A stretch of DNA of 64,000 nt from assembly GCF_000429965.1 (NCBI RefSeq), contig NZ_AUCW01000014.1, positions 118,026 to 182,025 of the forward strand, given 5' to 3'. The notes under the pieces were generated by a model. That model made no database searches. It saw nothing but the letters and a program-made list of their open reading frames with translations, and was not told the origin of the DNA. The stretch comes from Desulfogranum mediterraneum DSM 13871. Its GTDB lineage: Bacteria; Desulfobacterota; Desulfobulbia; Desulfobulbales; Desulfobulbaceae. The position numbers and the translations under genes were made by a program. This document shows positions 8,005 through 16,636 of the stretch, in pieces. Position 1 is the first letter of the stretch, and every line of letters begins with the position of its first letter.

Positions 8005-8445
8005 ATGGAGAACGTCCTGAACAGACTGCACCTCTTCACCTTGCTGCTGACCCTGGCACTGACTCCACCGGCACTGGCGACAGAAAGGGTTGCCACCCTG
8101 GATAAAGAGTCCCTGAAAAACATGTTGGCCTCAGCCGAACTGATCCTGATCGACACCAGGGCCCCGGCTGACTGGGAGACCAGCAGCGCCAAGATCCGGG
8201 GCGCTGTTCGCGGAGCAGCAGCTGATTTTAACCACTGGGGGAAACGCTACCCCAAGGAGGCCACCATTGTCCTCTACTGCTCCTGACCCAACGAGGCAAC
8301 CAGTGCCAGGTTGGCACGGAAGATGATGGCCCAGGGCTACACCCGGGTCTATGCCTTGAAAGGAGGCTGGAGGGAGTGGCAGGAACACAACTTTCCCATG
8401 GAAGGGAAAGAAACTGAAGATAGCCGAGCAGAACCCGGAGCGTAA
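8005..8445 (+). CDS. Periplasmic rhodanese with an in-frame TGA (probable selenocysteine) at the active site
   Basis: The frame from ATG 8005 (GGAGG seven bases upstream) encodes a signal peptide (residues 1-25, MENVLNRLHLFTLLLTLALT...ALA) and a single rhodanese domain. It meets TGA at 8284-8286 (codon 94) and then continues in the same frame to TAA at 8443-8445. Reading through gives ...IVLYCS-U-PNEATSARLA, GYTRVYALKGGWREW and a normal C-terminus, 146 residues in all. Many rhodaneses have YCSCPNEATSAR here, so the TGA replaces exactly the second, catalytic cysteine. A stem-loop follows the TGA (separate entry). Rhodaneses transfer sulfane sulfur. The alternative is a pseudogene by one TGC-to-TGA mutation, but the intact downstream half and the exact position favour Sec. 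Confidence 0.8.
8284..8314 (+). promoter_or_regulatory. UGA codon with a SECIS-like stem-loop
   Basis: Directly after the TGA, CCAAC (8288-8292) pairs with GTTGG (8310-8314). An inner stem GGCA (8295-8298) pairs with TGCC (8304-8307) around loop ACCAG, with a small GA/AG internal loop between. A bacterial SECIS lies inside the coding region just 3' of the Sec codon. The size and position fit, although the apical loop is somewhat closer to the UGA than in fdhF. Confidence 0.6.
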
Positions 8446-8536
8446 GCCTGGATCTCTCGAAATCAGGCCAGCCAGGCCTGGGCGGTCCTGGGAAAGGAAC
8501 AATAACCAGGGCAGCCCCTGAACCAGCGGGCCGCTC

Positions 8537-8767
8537 TCAGGACTGCTCTTTGCCAGGGAGCCGTTGATAGAGGGGCAGGGAAGGGGCCGAGGGAGCCTGG
8601 GGCAAAGAATCCCGGCTACTGCAGCAGCAGCTGGAGCCCTGGCCATGACAACTTTGGCCTGCCCTGCCGCCGCGCTCCGCGGCCCGACGACGGCAGAAGA
8701 TCAGCAGCCAGCTGAAGCCGGAAAAGGCCGGAAAACTCAGGCCAAAGAGCAACAGGAAGTCAGCCAC
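8537..8767 (-). CDS. Small Cys-rich membrane protein downstream of nqrF (positional NqrM candidate)
   Basis: A 76-residue ORF starting with GTG at 8767, with a good GAGGGG ribosome site, 48 bp after the nqrF stop on the same strand. Residues 2-24 (ADFLLLFGLSFPAFSGFSWLLIF) form one hydrophobic segment, followed by CRRR and a cysteine cluster (SCHGQGSSCCCSS). NqrM (DUF539), the small maturation protein usually encoded after nqrF, also has one membrane helix followed by a cysteine motif, but the CGGL...CxC pattern is not present here. The coding status is likely but not certain, and the function is inferred only from position and layout. Confidence 0.45.
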   Translation of the reverse strand: MADFLLLFGLSFPAFSGFSWLLIFCRRRAAERGGRAGQSCHGQGSSCCCSSRDSLPQAPSAPSLPLYQRLPGKEQS

Positions 8768-8815
8768 CGTACCCCCTCATCCAGTAAAAACATCCATCAA
8801 AACCATCTATCAAAA

Positions 8816-10039
8816 TCAGCCACCGAAATCGTCGAAGAAAATATTATCCGGCTCCACCCCCAAGTTGTCGAGCATCTCCCTGACCGCCTTGATCATCATG
8901 GGCGGACCGCAGAGGTAGTATTCCACGTCCTCGGGCGCCGGATGATCCGCCAGATAGGAGTCGTAGAGCACCTGATGGATAAAGCCGGTCTTGCCGGTCC
9001 AGTTGTCTTCGGGCTGCGGCTCGGACAGGGCCACCTCAAAGGTGAAGTTGGGGTGCTCCCTGGCCAGGGCTGCAAACTCCTCGGCATAGAAAACCTCCTG
9101 CAGACTCCGCCCCCCATACCAGTAGGCCACCTTTCTGCCGGTCTTTCTGGCCTTGAACAGCTCAAAGATATGACTGCGCAGGGGGGCCATGCCCGCTCCG
9201 CCGCCGATATAGATCATCTCCGCCTCACTCTCATGGATGAAAAAATCACCAAAAGGACCGGCGATGATGACCTCTTCGCCTGGCTTGAGGTTGAAGATGT
9301 AGGAGGAGGCCTGCCCCGGAGGAATCCCCAGGGGGCCCCTGGGTGGAGGACTGGCAATGCGGACGTTGAGTTTGATGATCCCCTCTTCCCCGGGATAGTT
9401 GGCCATGGAGTAGGCCCGGGTCACCGGGGTATGGACATGGGACTGGTACTGAAACATCTTGAACTTGGTCCAATCACCCAGGAACTTTTCATCGATATCA
9501 AAGCTCTTGTAGTTGAGGGCATGGGCAGGGACCTCGATCTGGATATAGCCTCCCGACGTAAAGTTCACGGATTCGCCCGGAGGCAGCTCCAGGACCAGCT
9601 CCTTGATAAAGGTGGCCACGTTGCGATTGGAACGGACCCGACACTGCCACTTGCGGGTCTCCAGCATCTCCTCCGGGACCTGAATCTTCAGATCCCGCTT
9701 CACCGGCACCTGACAGGCCAACCGATACCCGGCCCTGGCCTCATAGCGTTTGATGGCAGAGAGCTCGGTGGGCAGGATCCCCCCCCCGCCCTGCTCCACC
9801 ACACAGCGGCACTGGCCGCAGGAGCCGCCGCCGCCACAGGCAGAGGAGAGGAAGATACCGTTGTCTGCCAGGGTGGTCAGGAGCTTGCCGCCGGGGGAGG
9901 AGTGGAGCTCTTTCTCCCCATTGACCAGGATGGAGATATCCCCACTGGGGAGCAGGACCTTCTTGGCCAGAACAATCAGCGAAACCAGGATAAACTGGAT
10001 GGTGAGGAAAGAGAGCACCCCATAGATGACTTCGTTCAT
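8816..10039 (-). CDS. nqrF: Na+-translocating NADH:quinone reductase subunit F
   Basis: 407 residues, the usual NqrF length. It has an N-terminal membrane helix (7-27), then a plant-type [2Fe-2S] ferredoxin domain with [13 protein letters not shown] (about 65-78) and the fourth cysteine in RLACQV. The ferredoxin-reductase part has RAYSMANYP for FAD, and [12 protein letters not shown] and YLCGPPMM for NADH. This subunit is the electron entry point: it oxidises NADH on the cytosolic side and passes electrons through FAD and 2Fe-2S to the membrane subunits. It is the last canonical gene of the minus-strand apbE-nqrABCDEF operon, 24 bp after nqrE. Confidence 0.97.
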   Translation of the reverse strand: MNEVIYGVLSFLTIQFILVSLIVLAKKVLLPSGDISILVNGEKELHSSPGGKLLTTLADNGIFLSSACGGGGSCGQCRCVVEQGGGGILPTELSAIKRYEARAGYRLACQVPVKRDLKIQVPEEMLETRKWQCRVRSNRNVATFIKELVLELPPGESVNFTSGGYIQIEVPAHALNYKSFDIDEKFLGDWTKFKMFQYQSHVHTPVTRAYSMANYPGEEGIIKLNVRIASPPPRGPLGIPPGQASSYIFNLKPGEEVIIAGPFGDFFIHESEAEMIYIGGGAGMAPLRSHIFELFKARKTGRKVAYWYGGRSLQEVFYAEEFAALAREHPNFTFEVALSEPQPEDNWTGKTGFIHQVLYDSYLADHPAPEDVEYYLCGPPMMIKAVREMLDNLGVEPDNIFFDDFGG

Positions 10040-10063
10040 TGTCGTTCCTCCCGCGTCTCCCGC

Positions 10064-10669
10064 TTAAAATCCGGCCAGGCCCATGAAGGCCAGGGCGATC
10101 AGGCCGGCGCTGATAAAGGTCACGCCCAGACCGCGCAGCCCGGCCGGCGGATCGGCGTACTCCAATTTTTCCCGGATACCGGCCAGGAGCACCACGGCCA
10201 CAAAAAAACCGCCGCCCGCACCGATGCCGTAGGCCATGCTCTCCACCAGGCTGTAATCGCGCTCGACCATGAACAGGCTGCCGCCGAGGATGGCGCAGTT
10301 GACGGTCAGAAGCGGCAGGAAGATGCCCAGGGTGTTATAGAGCCCGGGGCTGAAGCGATCGAGAAACATCTCCAGAATCTGGACAATGGCGGCGATGGTG
10401 CCGATATAGCAGAGCAGCCCCAGAAAGGTAAGGTCGATCTCCGCTTGCCCGGCCCAGGCCAGGGCCCCGGCCTTGAGCATTTTATTGAGGATCAGGTTGT
10501 TGACCGGAACGGTGATGGTCATCAAGACCAGCACCGCCGCCCCCAGGCCCACGGCACTCTTGACCGTCTTGGAGATGGCCAGGAAGGTGCACATGCCCAG
10601 AAAGAAACTGAGCGGCAGATTCTCGATAAAGAGGGAGCGAAAGACTATCTCAAACAGATGGGCGATCAT
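10064..10669 (-). CDS. nqrE: Na+-translocating NADH:quinone reductase subunit E
   Basis: A 201-residue integral membrane protein with six hydrophobic segments, typical of the NqrE/RnfA family. It has the twofold-related half motifs [21 protein letters not shown] and [19 protein letters not shown]. NqrE and NqrD are inverted-topology homologues that together hold an intramembrane [2Fe-2S] centre; the single Cys in LGMCTFL and that in VNCAILGG match the expected ligands. ATG 10669 overlaps the nqrD stop (ATGA), so translation is coupled. Confidence 0.96.
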   Translation of the reverse strand: MIAHLFEIVFRSLFIENLPLSFFLGMCTFLAISKTVKSAVGLGAAVLVLMTITVPVNNLILNKMLKAGALAWAGQAEIDLTFLGLLCYIGTIAAIVQILEMFLDRFSPGLYNTLGIFLPLLTVNCAILGGSLFMVERDYSLVESMAYGIGAGGGFFVAVVLLAGIREKLEYADPPAGLRGLGVTFISAGLIALAFMGLAGF

Positions 10670-11289
10670 CGTTCCTCCTGCTGGACAGGGTCAATGGTCC
10701 GCAAGAACCAGATGAGCAGGGCAATCAGGAAGAAGGCACTCACCGGCAGGACCAGGAAACCGTTCCGCAGGTACCAGCCCCCATTGGTGGTCAGGGGCAG
10801 CACCTCCATCCCAAAAAAGGTGCCTGCGCCAAAAAGTTCCCGGACTGCGGCCACAAACATCAGAACAAAGCCATAGCCCAGACCGTTGCCGATGCCGTCT
10901 AAGAAGGAGTCGATCGGGGGATTGCTCATGGCAAAGCCCTCGGCCCGTCCCATGACGATACAGTTGGTGATGATCAGCCCCACATAGATGGAGAGTTGCT
11001 TGGAGAGATCAAAGTAGAAGGCCCGCAGGACCTGATCCACCAGGATCACCAGGGTGGCGATCACCGTGATCTGAATGCCGATCCGCACCGAGGAGGGGAT
11101 CTGATGACGGACGATGGAGATGGTCAGGCTGGAGAAGGCCACCACCAGAGTCACACAGACAAACATCACGGCAGCGGTGATCAGCTGGGAGGTCACGGCC
11201 AGGGCCGAACAGATCCCCAGAACCAGCAGGGCGATGGGATTACGCTCGATGATGGAGCGCAGCAACAGGTCTCTTGTCCGCTCAGCCAT
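10666..11289 (-). CDS. nqrD: Na+-translocating NADH:quinone reductase subunit D
   Basis: 207 residues when started at ATG 11289, which follows GGGAGG at good spacing; the open frame extends 19 codons further without support. Six hydrophobic segments, the NqrD/RnfE family motif [23 protein letters not shown] and the mirror motif [15 protein letters not shown] supply the two cysteines of the NqrD/E iron-sulfur site. It overlaps nqrC by 8 bp and nqrE by 4 bp, so the three are translated as a unit. Confidence 0.96.
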   Translation of the reverse strand: MAERTRDLLLRSIIERNPIALLVLGICSALAVTSQLITAAVMFVCVTLVVAFSSLTISIVRHQIPSSVRIGIQITVIATLVILVDQVLRAFYFDLSKQLSIYVGLIITNCIVMGRAEGFAMSNPPIDSFLDGIGNGLGYGFVLMFVAAVRELFGAGTFFGMEVLPLTTNGGWYLRNGFLVLPVSAFFLIALLIWFLRTIDPVQQEER

Positions 11290-12067
11290 TGGAACCTCCC
11301 TTGGCATGCAAACGCTCCAGAAAGGGTTGGAAGCCATGTTCACCAAACCAGAAGCGCATCAGTTCATTGACCCCGACCGAGGTCATGGTGGCCCCGGAGA
11401 GGCCGTCCACCTCATAGGGGGCCTGGTCCGGCCCTGTTCCTGCCCCGCCCTTGACCAGCCGAAACCGCACCCTCTGTTCGGGCCCATAGACCTGTTTACC
11501 CTGCCAGCTCTGCTGCCAGCGCTGGTTTTCCACCTCACCGCCCAGGCCCGGGGTCTCTCCATGGGCATAGAAGCTGATGCCGCGGATGGTGCTACCGTCA
11601 CCATCCAGGGCCACATAGGCAAACATGGTGGACCAGAGCCCCTTGCCGCGGACCGGGAGGATAATCTGCTCCAGCCCCTGGCTGCCGCCAACCAGATAGA
11701 CCAGGGAATATTTCTCCAGGCGGGAGAGCCGCGCCAGATCCTCATCCCGCTCCAGGGGGCGCCCCAGATCCGGGGAAAAGGCCGCCTTCAGCTGGTTGTA
11801 GTCTTCAGGAGCCAGCACTTCCCTGGGGACCAACCTGCCGCTGCTCAACTCCACCAGGCGCGTATCCACCTGGGCAAACTGCTCTGCCACCGGCACGCCT
11901 GGCCGGAGGAGCCCTGCGGCGCGAAGGATATTCTTCTTCTGATCCAGCTGTCGGTTGGCCTCCTGGAAGGGCCGCAGGCCGACCGCTGCCCCTGCCACCA
12001 GGGCGGAGCAGACAAAGGCCAGGACCAGCACCGAATAAAAGGGTTTCAAGGGAGATTCTTCAGCCAT
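11282..12067 (-). CDS. nqrC: Na+-translocating NADH:quinone reductase subunit C
   Basis: 261 residues with one N-terminal membrane helix (about 10-30) and a periplasmic FMN-binding domain. [14 protein letters not shown] holds the threonine to which ApbE attaches FMN by a phosphoester bond (motif S-x-A-T), and [10 protein letters not shown] is the second conserved loop. NqrC relays electrons from the NqrD/E iron-sulfur centre to NqrB. It overlaps nqrB by 8 bp. Confidence 0.96.
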   Translation of the reverse strand: MAEESPLKPFYSVLVLAFVCSALVAGAAVGLRPFQEANRQLDQKKNILRAAGLLRPGVPVAEQFAQVDTRLVELSSGRLVPREVLAPEDYNQLKAAFSPDLGRPLERDEDLARLSRLEKYSLVYLVGGSQGLEQIILPVRGKGLWSTMFAYVALDGDGSTIRGISFYAHGETPGLGGEVENQRWQQSWQGKQVYGPEQRVRFRLVKGGAGTGPDQAPYEVDGLSGATMTSVGVNELMRFWFGEHGFQPFLERLHAKGGSNG

Positions 12068-13268
12068 GTCGTATTGCCCTACGTTTAATATTGGCTTGGA
12101 TCACAAAATAATCAAGCAGGGGCGCCAGCACGTTACCCAGGAGGATGGCCAGCATCACCCCCTCGGGATAGGCAGGGTTGGCCACCCTGATGGTAATGGC
12201 CAGGCAGCCGATGAAGCCGCCGTAGAGCCACTGGCCCATTCTGGTCTGGGCAGCGGAGACCGGGTCGGTGGCCATGAAGGTCAGACCAAAGGCAAAGCCC
12301 CCCATGACCAGGTGATAGTGTGGCGGCAGCTCCATCAGGGGGTTATCCCCTCCAGGCCAGAGCCAGAAGAGCAGGCCCATGGCCAGACCGCCCAGGGCCA
12401 TGGAGAGCATGATCCGCCAGGAGGCGATACCACTGACCAGGAGCAGGGCCACCCCGAGCAGACAGGCCAGGGTGGAGGTCTCTCCCATGGAGCCGGGGAT
12501 GGTGCCAAGGAAGGCCTGGCTCCAGCTGAAGCCCAGCTTGGTCATCACCCCGCCTGGCTCGGCGGCAGCGACACTGGCAATGGGGGTGGCACCGGTAAAA
12601 CCGTCCACCGCGGTCCAGACCCGGTCCCCGCTGATCTGGGCAGGATAGGCAAAGAAGATAAAGGCCCTGGAGACCAGGGCAGGGTTCATGAAGTTGCGCC
12701 CCACCCCGCCAAAGACCTCCTTGGCAAAGATCACCCCAAAGCTGATGCCCAGGGCCACCTGCCAGAGGGGGATGGTGGCCGGCAGGGTCAGGGGGAAGAG
12801 CAGGCTGGTGACCAGGAAGGCCTCGGACATCTCGTGGCCGCGGATGACATTGAAGAGGCACTCCCAGATGCTGCCCACCAGCACGGTGACCAGGTAGATG
12901 GGCAGGAAGTAGAGTCCACCGTGGATGAAGTTGGAGAGCAGGGAGTCCGGATCACAGCCCACCAGGGCCATGACCTGGCCGCGCCAGCCCCCCGGCAGGG
13001 GGATCCCCAACTGGGTCAGGGCGCTGTTGGCCTGGTAACCGGTATTCCAGAGGGCCATGACCACGCAGGGGATCAGGGCGATGATCACGGTGATCATGAT
13101 CCGCTTATAATCCACCCCATCCCGGACATGGGGGGCTGTGGAGGTCACCCTGCTGGAGTGGAAGAGAAAGGAATCGGTGGCCTCGTAGAGCGGATACCAC
13201 CGTTCAAGGGGCCCCCCCTGTTCAAACTTGGGGCCGAGTTGTGCAAACAGATCGCTGAGAAGGCTCAT
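12060..13268 (-). CDS. nqrB: Na+-translocating NADH:quinone reductase subunit B
   Basis: 402 residues, about ten membrane helices. The FMN-attachment site is DGFTGATPIASV, with the modified Thr following the GA. The N-terminal cytosolic part (HVRDGVDYKRIM) and the motif GGVGRNFMNPALVSRAFIFFAYP are typical. NqrB carries covalent FMN and riboflavin and forms the main Na+-translocation path of the complex. Confidence 0.96.
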   Translation of the reverse strand: MSLLSDLFAQLGPKFEQGGPLERWYPLYEATDSFLFHSSRVTSTAPHVRDGVDYKRIMITVIIALIPCVVMALWNTGYQANSALTQLGIPLPGGWRGQVMALVGCDPDSLLSNFIHGGLYFLPIYLVTVLVGSIWECLFNVIRGHEMSEAFLVTSLLFPLTLPATIPLWQVALGISFGVIFAKEVFGGVGRNFMNPALVSRAFIFFAYPAQISGDRVWTAVDGFTGATPIASVAAAEPGGVMTKLGFSWSQAFLGTIPGSMGETSTLACLLGVALLLVSGIASWRIMLSMALGGLAMGLLFWLWPGGDNPLMELPPHYHLVMGGFAFGLTFMATDPVSAAQTRMGQWLYGGFIGCLAITIRVANPAYPEGVMLAILLGNVLAPLLDYFVIQANIKRRAIRHG

Positions 13269-13298
13269 ATCGTCTCAAGGTGGCTCTGGTTACTCGGG

Positions 13299-13319
13299 GC
13301 AGCAGCTGGGGGCTGCTGC
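13299..13319 (-). other. Intercistronic stem-loop between nqrA and nqrB
   Basis: 8-bp stem GCAGCAGC/GCTGCTGC with a 5-base loop in the 95-bp gap, without a U-tract. It is more likely an mRNA-stability or processing element than a terminator. Confidence 0.4.
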
Positions 13320-13363
13320 TCCGGAGGGAATGGTCATCTGTACAGCCCTGCTCCCGGCTTGAT

Positions 13364-14719
13364 TCAGCCCTCCTGCTCGATGGAGGTCAAGACCTGACGC
13401 AGCATGGGGCCGAACTCGTTCTTGCCCGGGCAGACAAAGGAGCAGAGGGCCAGGTCCTCCTCGATCAGCTCCAGGCAGCCCAGGGCCGCTGCTTTCTCGC
13501 TATCCCCCACGGCCAGGGCCTTGAGCAGGGGCAGGGGGATGATATCCAGGGGCATCACCCGCTCATAGACGTCCAGGGGAAAGATGGCCCGTCTGCCGCC
13601 CCAGGCAGCGGTCATCATGGGCAGGAGGCGCCCCTTGGCGCTGAAGGCAGAGAGAAAGAGGCCGGTGACCGAGAAGCGATCTCTGCCCGGCGCCAGCCAG
13701 CCAAACAGGGACCTGCCGCTGCCCTCCCGGAGCACGCTCAGCTGACGATGATAGCGCCCCAGGTAGCCGTCCGCCTGCCGCCAGGGACGACCGTCCAGGA
13801 CCGTACCCGAGAGCAGTCGTTGATCATCCCGTTCCGCCAGCTCATGGGAGCAGAGCTGGCGGAGCGAGGCTCCCAGGCGGGTCCGCACCAGGCCTGGCCG
13901 GTGAAAGTCTTCGCCGCCCAGGGCCACCACCTGCTCCTGCTGGAGCCGACCATGGTGAAAGAGGGCGCCGATCCTGATCACCTCCTGATAGCAGAGCTGC
14001 CAGACCTCTTTGTTCTCATGGACCGGATCGATGAAATGGATATGGGTGGAGGGGAGACCGGCGGGATGGGGACCGCTAAAGGACCAGCTCTGCACCCCCT
14101 CCACCCCGAGCGTTGCCAGGGGACTGGCCGGCGGCAGACAGAGATGGAGGGGGACGGCCAGCATCCGCACCAGCACACGCAGGCCTAAGACAAAGAGCTC
14201 CTGCCGGGGGGCAATGATCACCTCGGGATCCGGGGCCAGGGGATTGGTATCCAGGGCAGTGACAAACAGCGAGGAGGGACGGGAATCGCTGCGGGGGATC
14301 CTGCCAAAGGGGCGGCTGCGCAGGCTTGTCCACAGACCGGACTGCTGGAGCAGCTCCCGGATGGACTCCGGAGAGTGCTGCTCGGGCGGCAGGGCCTGGG
14401 CCTGCTCAAAACAGATTTCCTCTTCCCCCTCCAGGGCCACCACCAGAGCATCAAAGCGACGTTTGGGGCCTCGGTGGATGGCCTCCACCCTGCCGCTGCC
14501 CGGGGAGGTGAAGGAGAAACCGGGATTTTTCTTGTCCGTGAAGAGCGGCTGACCCAGCTTGACCCTGTCCCCCTCCCTGACCAGCATGGTGGGCTTCAGG
14601 CCGAGGTAATCCTCAGCCACCAAAGCCACCCGGTCCACCGGGGCTCCTTCACGTATCACTTGCTCCGGGGCGCCCTTGAGGGGCAGATCAAGGCCCTGTT
14701 GCACGGTAATGTTCTTCAT
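13364..14719 (-). CDS. nqrA: Na+-translocating NADH:quinone reductase subunit A
   Basis: 451 residues from ATG 14719 (MKNITVQQGLDLPLKGAPEQ), the conserved NqrA N-terminus. The frame extends 12 codons upstream, but that would run into apbE. Conserved blocks include VREGDRVKLGQPLFTDKKNPG (lipoyl/Rnf-like barrel), SPGSGRVEAIHRGPKRRFDALVV, and the C-terminal PLDVYERVMPLDIIPLPLLKAL. NqrA is the cytosolic subunit contributing to the quinone site. The ATG lies one base after the apbE stop, so translation is coupled. Confidence 0.95.
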   Translation of the reverse strand: MKNITVQQGLDLPLKGAPEQVIREGAPVDRVALVAEDYLGLKPTMLVREGDRVKLGQPLFTDKKNPGFSFTSPGSGRVEAIHRGPKRRFDALVVALEGEEEICFEQAQALPPEQHSPESIRELLQQSGLWTSLRSRPFGRIPRSDSRPSSLFVTALDTNPLAPDPEVIIAPRQELFVLGLRVLVRMLAVPLHLCLPPASPLATLGVEGVQSWSFSGPHPAGLPSTHIHFIDPVHENKEVWQLCYQEVIRIGALFHHGRLQQEQVVALGGEDFHRPGLVRTRLGASLRQLCSHELAERDDQRLLSGTVLDGRPWRQADGYLGRYHRQLSVLREGSGRSLFGWLAPGRDRFSVTGLFLSAFSAKGRLLPMMTAAWGGRRAIFPLDVYERVMPLDIIPLPLLKALAVGDSEKAAALGCLELIEEDLALCSFVCPGKNEFGPMLRQVLTSIEQEG

Positions 14720-14720
14720 A

Positions 14721-15737
14721 TCAGCCCTGAAAGCCGCTGCTGCGATGCTGCTCAAGCCCCTTGTCGATCAGGAGCCCCTCACAGTGCTCCATGGACTCCA
14801 GCAGGGCTACGGCCTCCTGGGGGCCAAGCACCATGGCAGCGGTTGCCAGGCCGTCGGCAAGGGCCACCGAGGGGGCCGTGACCGTGGCGCTGGCCAACTC
14901 GGGTGGAGAGATGCCGGTACGCGGATCGATGATATGATGATGGCGAAGATCCTGACTGTACCAGTGGATATAATCCCCGGAGGTGGCCACGGCCGTGGGA
15001 CCGCTGAGCTCCAGGGTGATCCGCTCCTGCTGCTGCCCTGGCCGGGGATTGCGCACCCCGATCCGCCAGGGTTGGTCCTGGGGCTTGCCGCCGGCAACCA
15101 TCAGATCACCGCCGGCCTCGACATAGACCTGTGCACAGCCCTGCTCCCGCAGGGTCTGGACCCCCTGATCAACCACATAGCCCTTGGCAATACCGTCCAG
15201 GGTGAGGGCCATGTTCTCCCGGCCCAACACCACCTGCCGACTGCTGCAGGACACGGCCCCGTGGTCCACGCTCTCCAGGATCCGGGCAAGTTGGCCGGCA
15301 TCGGGGCTGGGGTTGCGGCGATAGAGCTCCACCAGGGGCAGGACCGTGATATCAAAGGCGCCGCTGCTGCGCTCACTGATCTCTTCGGCCAGGGTGAGTA
15401 CGGCCTGCAGATCTTTGGAGGGTTGAGCCAGCCTCTTGTCGCGATTGAGCCGGGAGAGCTCACTCTCCTCCTGGTGCCTGCTGAGCAGAGCCTCCACCTC
15501 AGCCATCCGGGCCAGGGTGCGATCAACGGCGCGATGGGCCTGCTGCTGATCCTCCCCGTAGACGATCAGGTTGATCTGGGTCCCCATCATGGTCCGACTC
15601 TCCCGGGCCAGCCAGCTCTTGGCAGGAGCTGGCCGCAGGCCGAAACGATAGGCCGCCCCGGCGGCTCCGGCAAGGGCTACAATCTGAAGGAATCGACGTC
15701 GGTGAATACGGGGTTCGCTCTTCCTGCTTGCACTCAT
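14721..15737 (-). CDS. apbE: FAD:protein FMN transferase
   Basis: 338 residues. The N-terminal RRRFLQIVALAGAAGAAYRFG looks like a Tat-type export signal, as in other periplasmic ApbE proteins. Typical motifs are TMMGTQINLIVYG, SSGAFDITVLPLVELYR, LTLDGIAKGYVVD, VEAGGDLMVAGG, SGDYIHWY, HHHIIDPRTG and SATVTAPSVALADGLATAAMVLG. ApbE uses FAD to attach FMN to threonines of NqrB and NqrC, so its place at the head of the nqr operon directly ties supply of the maturation enzyme to its substrates. GAGGTG precedes the ATG. The gap upstream (15738-15934) shows no gene. Confidence 0.96.
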   Translation of the reverse strand: MSASRKSEPRIHRRRFLQIVALAGAAGAAYRFGLRPAPAKSWLARESRTMMGTQINLIVYGEDQQQAHRAVDRTLARMAEVEALLSRHQEESELSRLNRDKRLAQPSKDLQAVLTLAEEISERSSGAFDITVLPLVELYRRNPSPDAGQLARILESVDHGAVSCSSRQVVLGRENMALTLDGIAKGYVVDQGVQTLREQGCAQVYVEAGGDLMVAGGKPQDQPWRIGVRNPRPGQQQERITLELSGPTAVATSGDYIHWYSQDLRHHHIIDPRTGISPPELASATVTAPSVALADGLATAAMVLGPQEAVALLESMEHCEGLLIDKGLEQHRSSGFQG

Positions 15738-15934
15738 CGTTCATACACCTCATGACCAGGGATTGCAGACCAAACGACAGAGCTGCCAAGAGTGCTGCCC
15801 TGCCGGCTGATCCGGCTCGGATTGGCTGGACCGCTGAAGGCAAGCCCAATAGTTCTCATTCCCGCTGGGAGCTTACTTCAGCTTCTCCTGATTCAGCTGC
15901 TTTGTCAAGGGTTGGACCGGAGATTTTATAAATC

Positions 15935-16426
15935 TTAACAGATTGTTTTCGCACCCGATTCTGTGAAGGGCCTCAGTTGCTCCAGCAGCGATTCGGCAAA
16001 TCCCCAGATTAAGGGGCCATAGCGGGCAAACTCCCGCAGCTGCTGTTGGGAGGCGAGCAGAGCCTCCAGCCCGCAGTGGCCATGCCGGTAGAGCGCCAGC
16101 AGCAGCATCAGGGTGTTGAAGTGGACCAGGCCCTGGGCACGGGCAGCCTTGAGCACCCCCTTATCCTCGGAAATCACCGCCATGGCCAACTCCCCGGCAA
16201 GGGCAGAGACCGCCTGATCCGCCGTAAGCGTCCCTGCCTGGACCATGACCAGCCCCGGCGGCAGCGGCCGGCCATACTCCCGGGCCACCTGGTGGGGCAG
16301 CAGCAGGCGGTAGCAGGAACTGACCCTGGTCAGGAGGGAGAGCTTGCGGAGATAGATCAGGCTTGAGGTATCCACAACCCCTCCCCGGAATTGTTCAAGA
16401 TCACGAAGGGCCTGTTCAAGGTTCAT
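15935..16426 (-). CDS. PIN-domain-like protein
   Basis: 163 residues from ATG 16426, which has AGAGAG upstream; a GTG three codons earlier also opens the frame. The first strand and loop VVDTSSLIYLRKLSL, with the acidic residue of the PIN active site, and the later MAVISEDKGVLKAARAQGL resemble PIN nucleases (D...D/E, then DxD-like). No toxin-antitoxin partner is adjacent, and the usual fourth acidic residue is not clear, so activity is uncertain. It lies upstream of apbE on the same strand with a 197-bp gap. Confidence 0.6.
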   Translation of the reverse strand: MNLEQALRDLEQFRGGVVDTSSLIYLRKLSLLTRVSSCYRLLLPHQVAREYGRPLPPGLVMVQAGTLTADQAVSALAGELAMAVISEDKGVLKAARAQGLVHFNTLMLLLALYRHGHCGLEALLASQQQLREFARYGPLIWGFAESLLEQLRPFTESGAKTIC

Positions 16427-16636
16427 GGTGTACACTCTCTTCTGAAGATAATAGAGCTGACACGCTCAAGGTGGCGAGGTTTCCGGCAGGCAGCGCCGGC
16501 AAGCAAGAGTTCAAGGTCTCCTTGATTCGACTCGCCCTTCCATGGTAACACGAAAGAAGAGTTCATCTTTAACGTTTTTCACCTCCCTCCTCGGAAGGCA
16601 ACAAGACCATCAGGGAGTGGACCACTGGAGGCCCCT

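Noticed and set aside
8005..8286. Reading the rhodanese as a short, 93-residue protein ending at TGA
   Set aside because: It would end just before the catalytic residue, while the same frame continues with conserved rhodanese sequence to a proper stop.
8564..10876. 770-residue plus-strand open frame opposite nqrF, nqrE and part of nqrD
   Set aside because: It mirrors three well-recognised nqr genes. The composition (His, Gln, Gly and Asp rich) is that of an antisense reading of GC-rich codons, and there is no ribosome site.
12066..13397. 443-residue plus-strand frame opposite nqrB
   Set aside because: Shadow of nqrB with His/Gly/Asp-rich composition.
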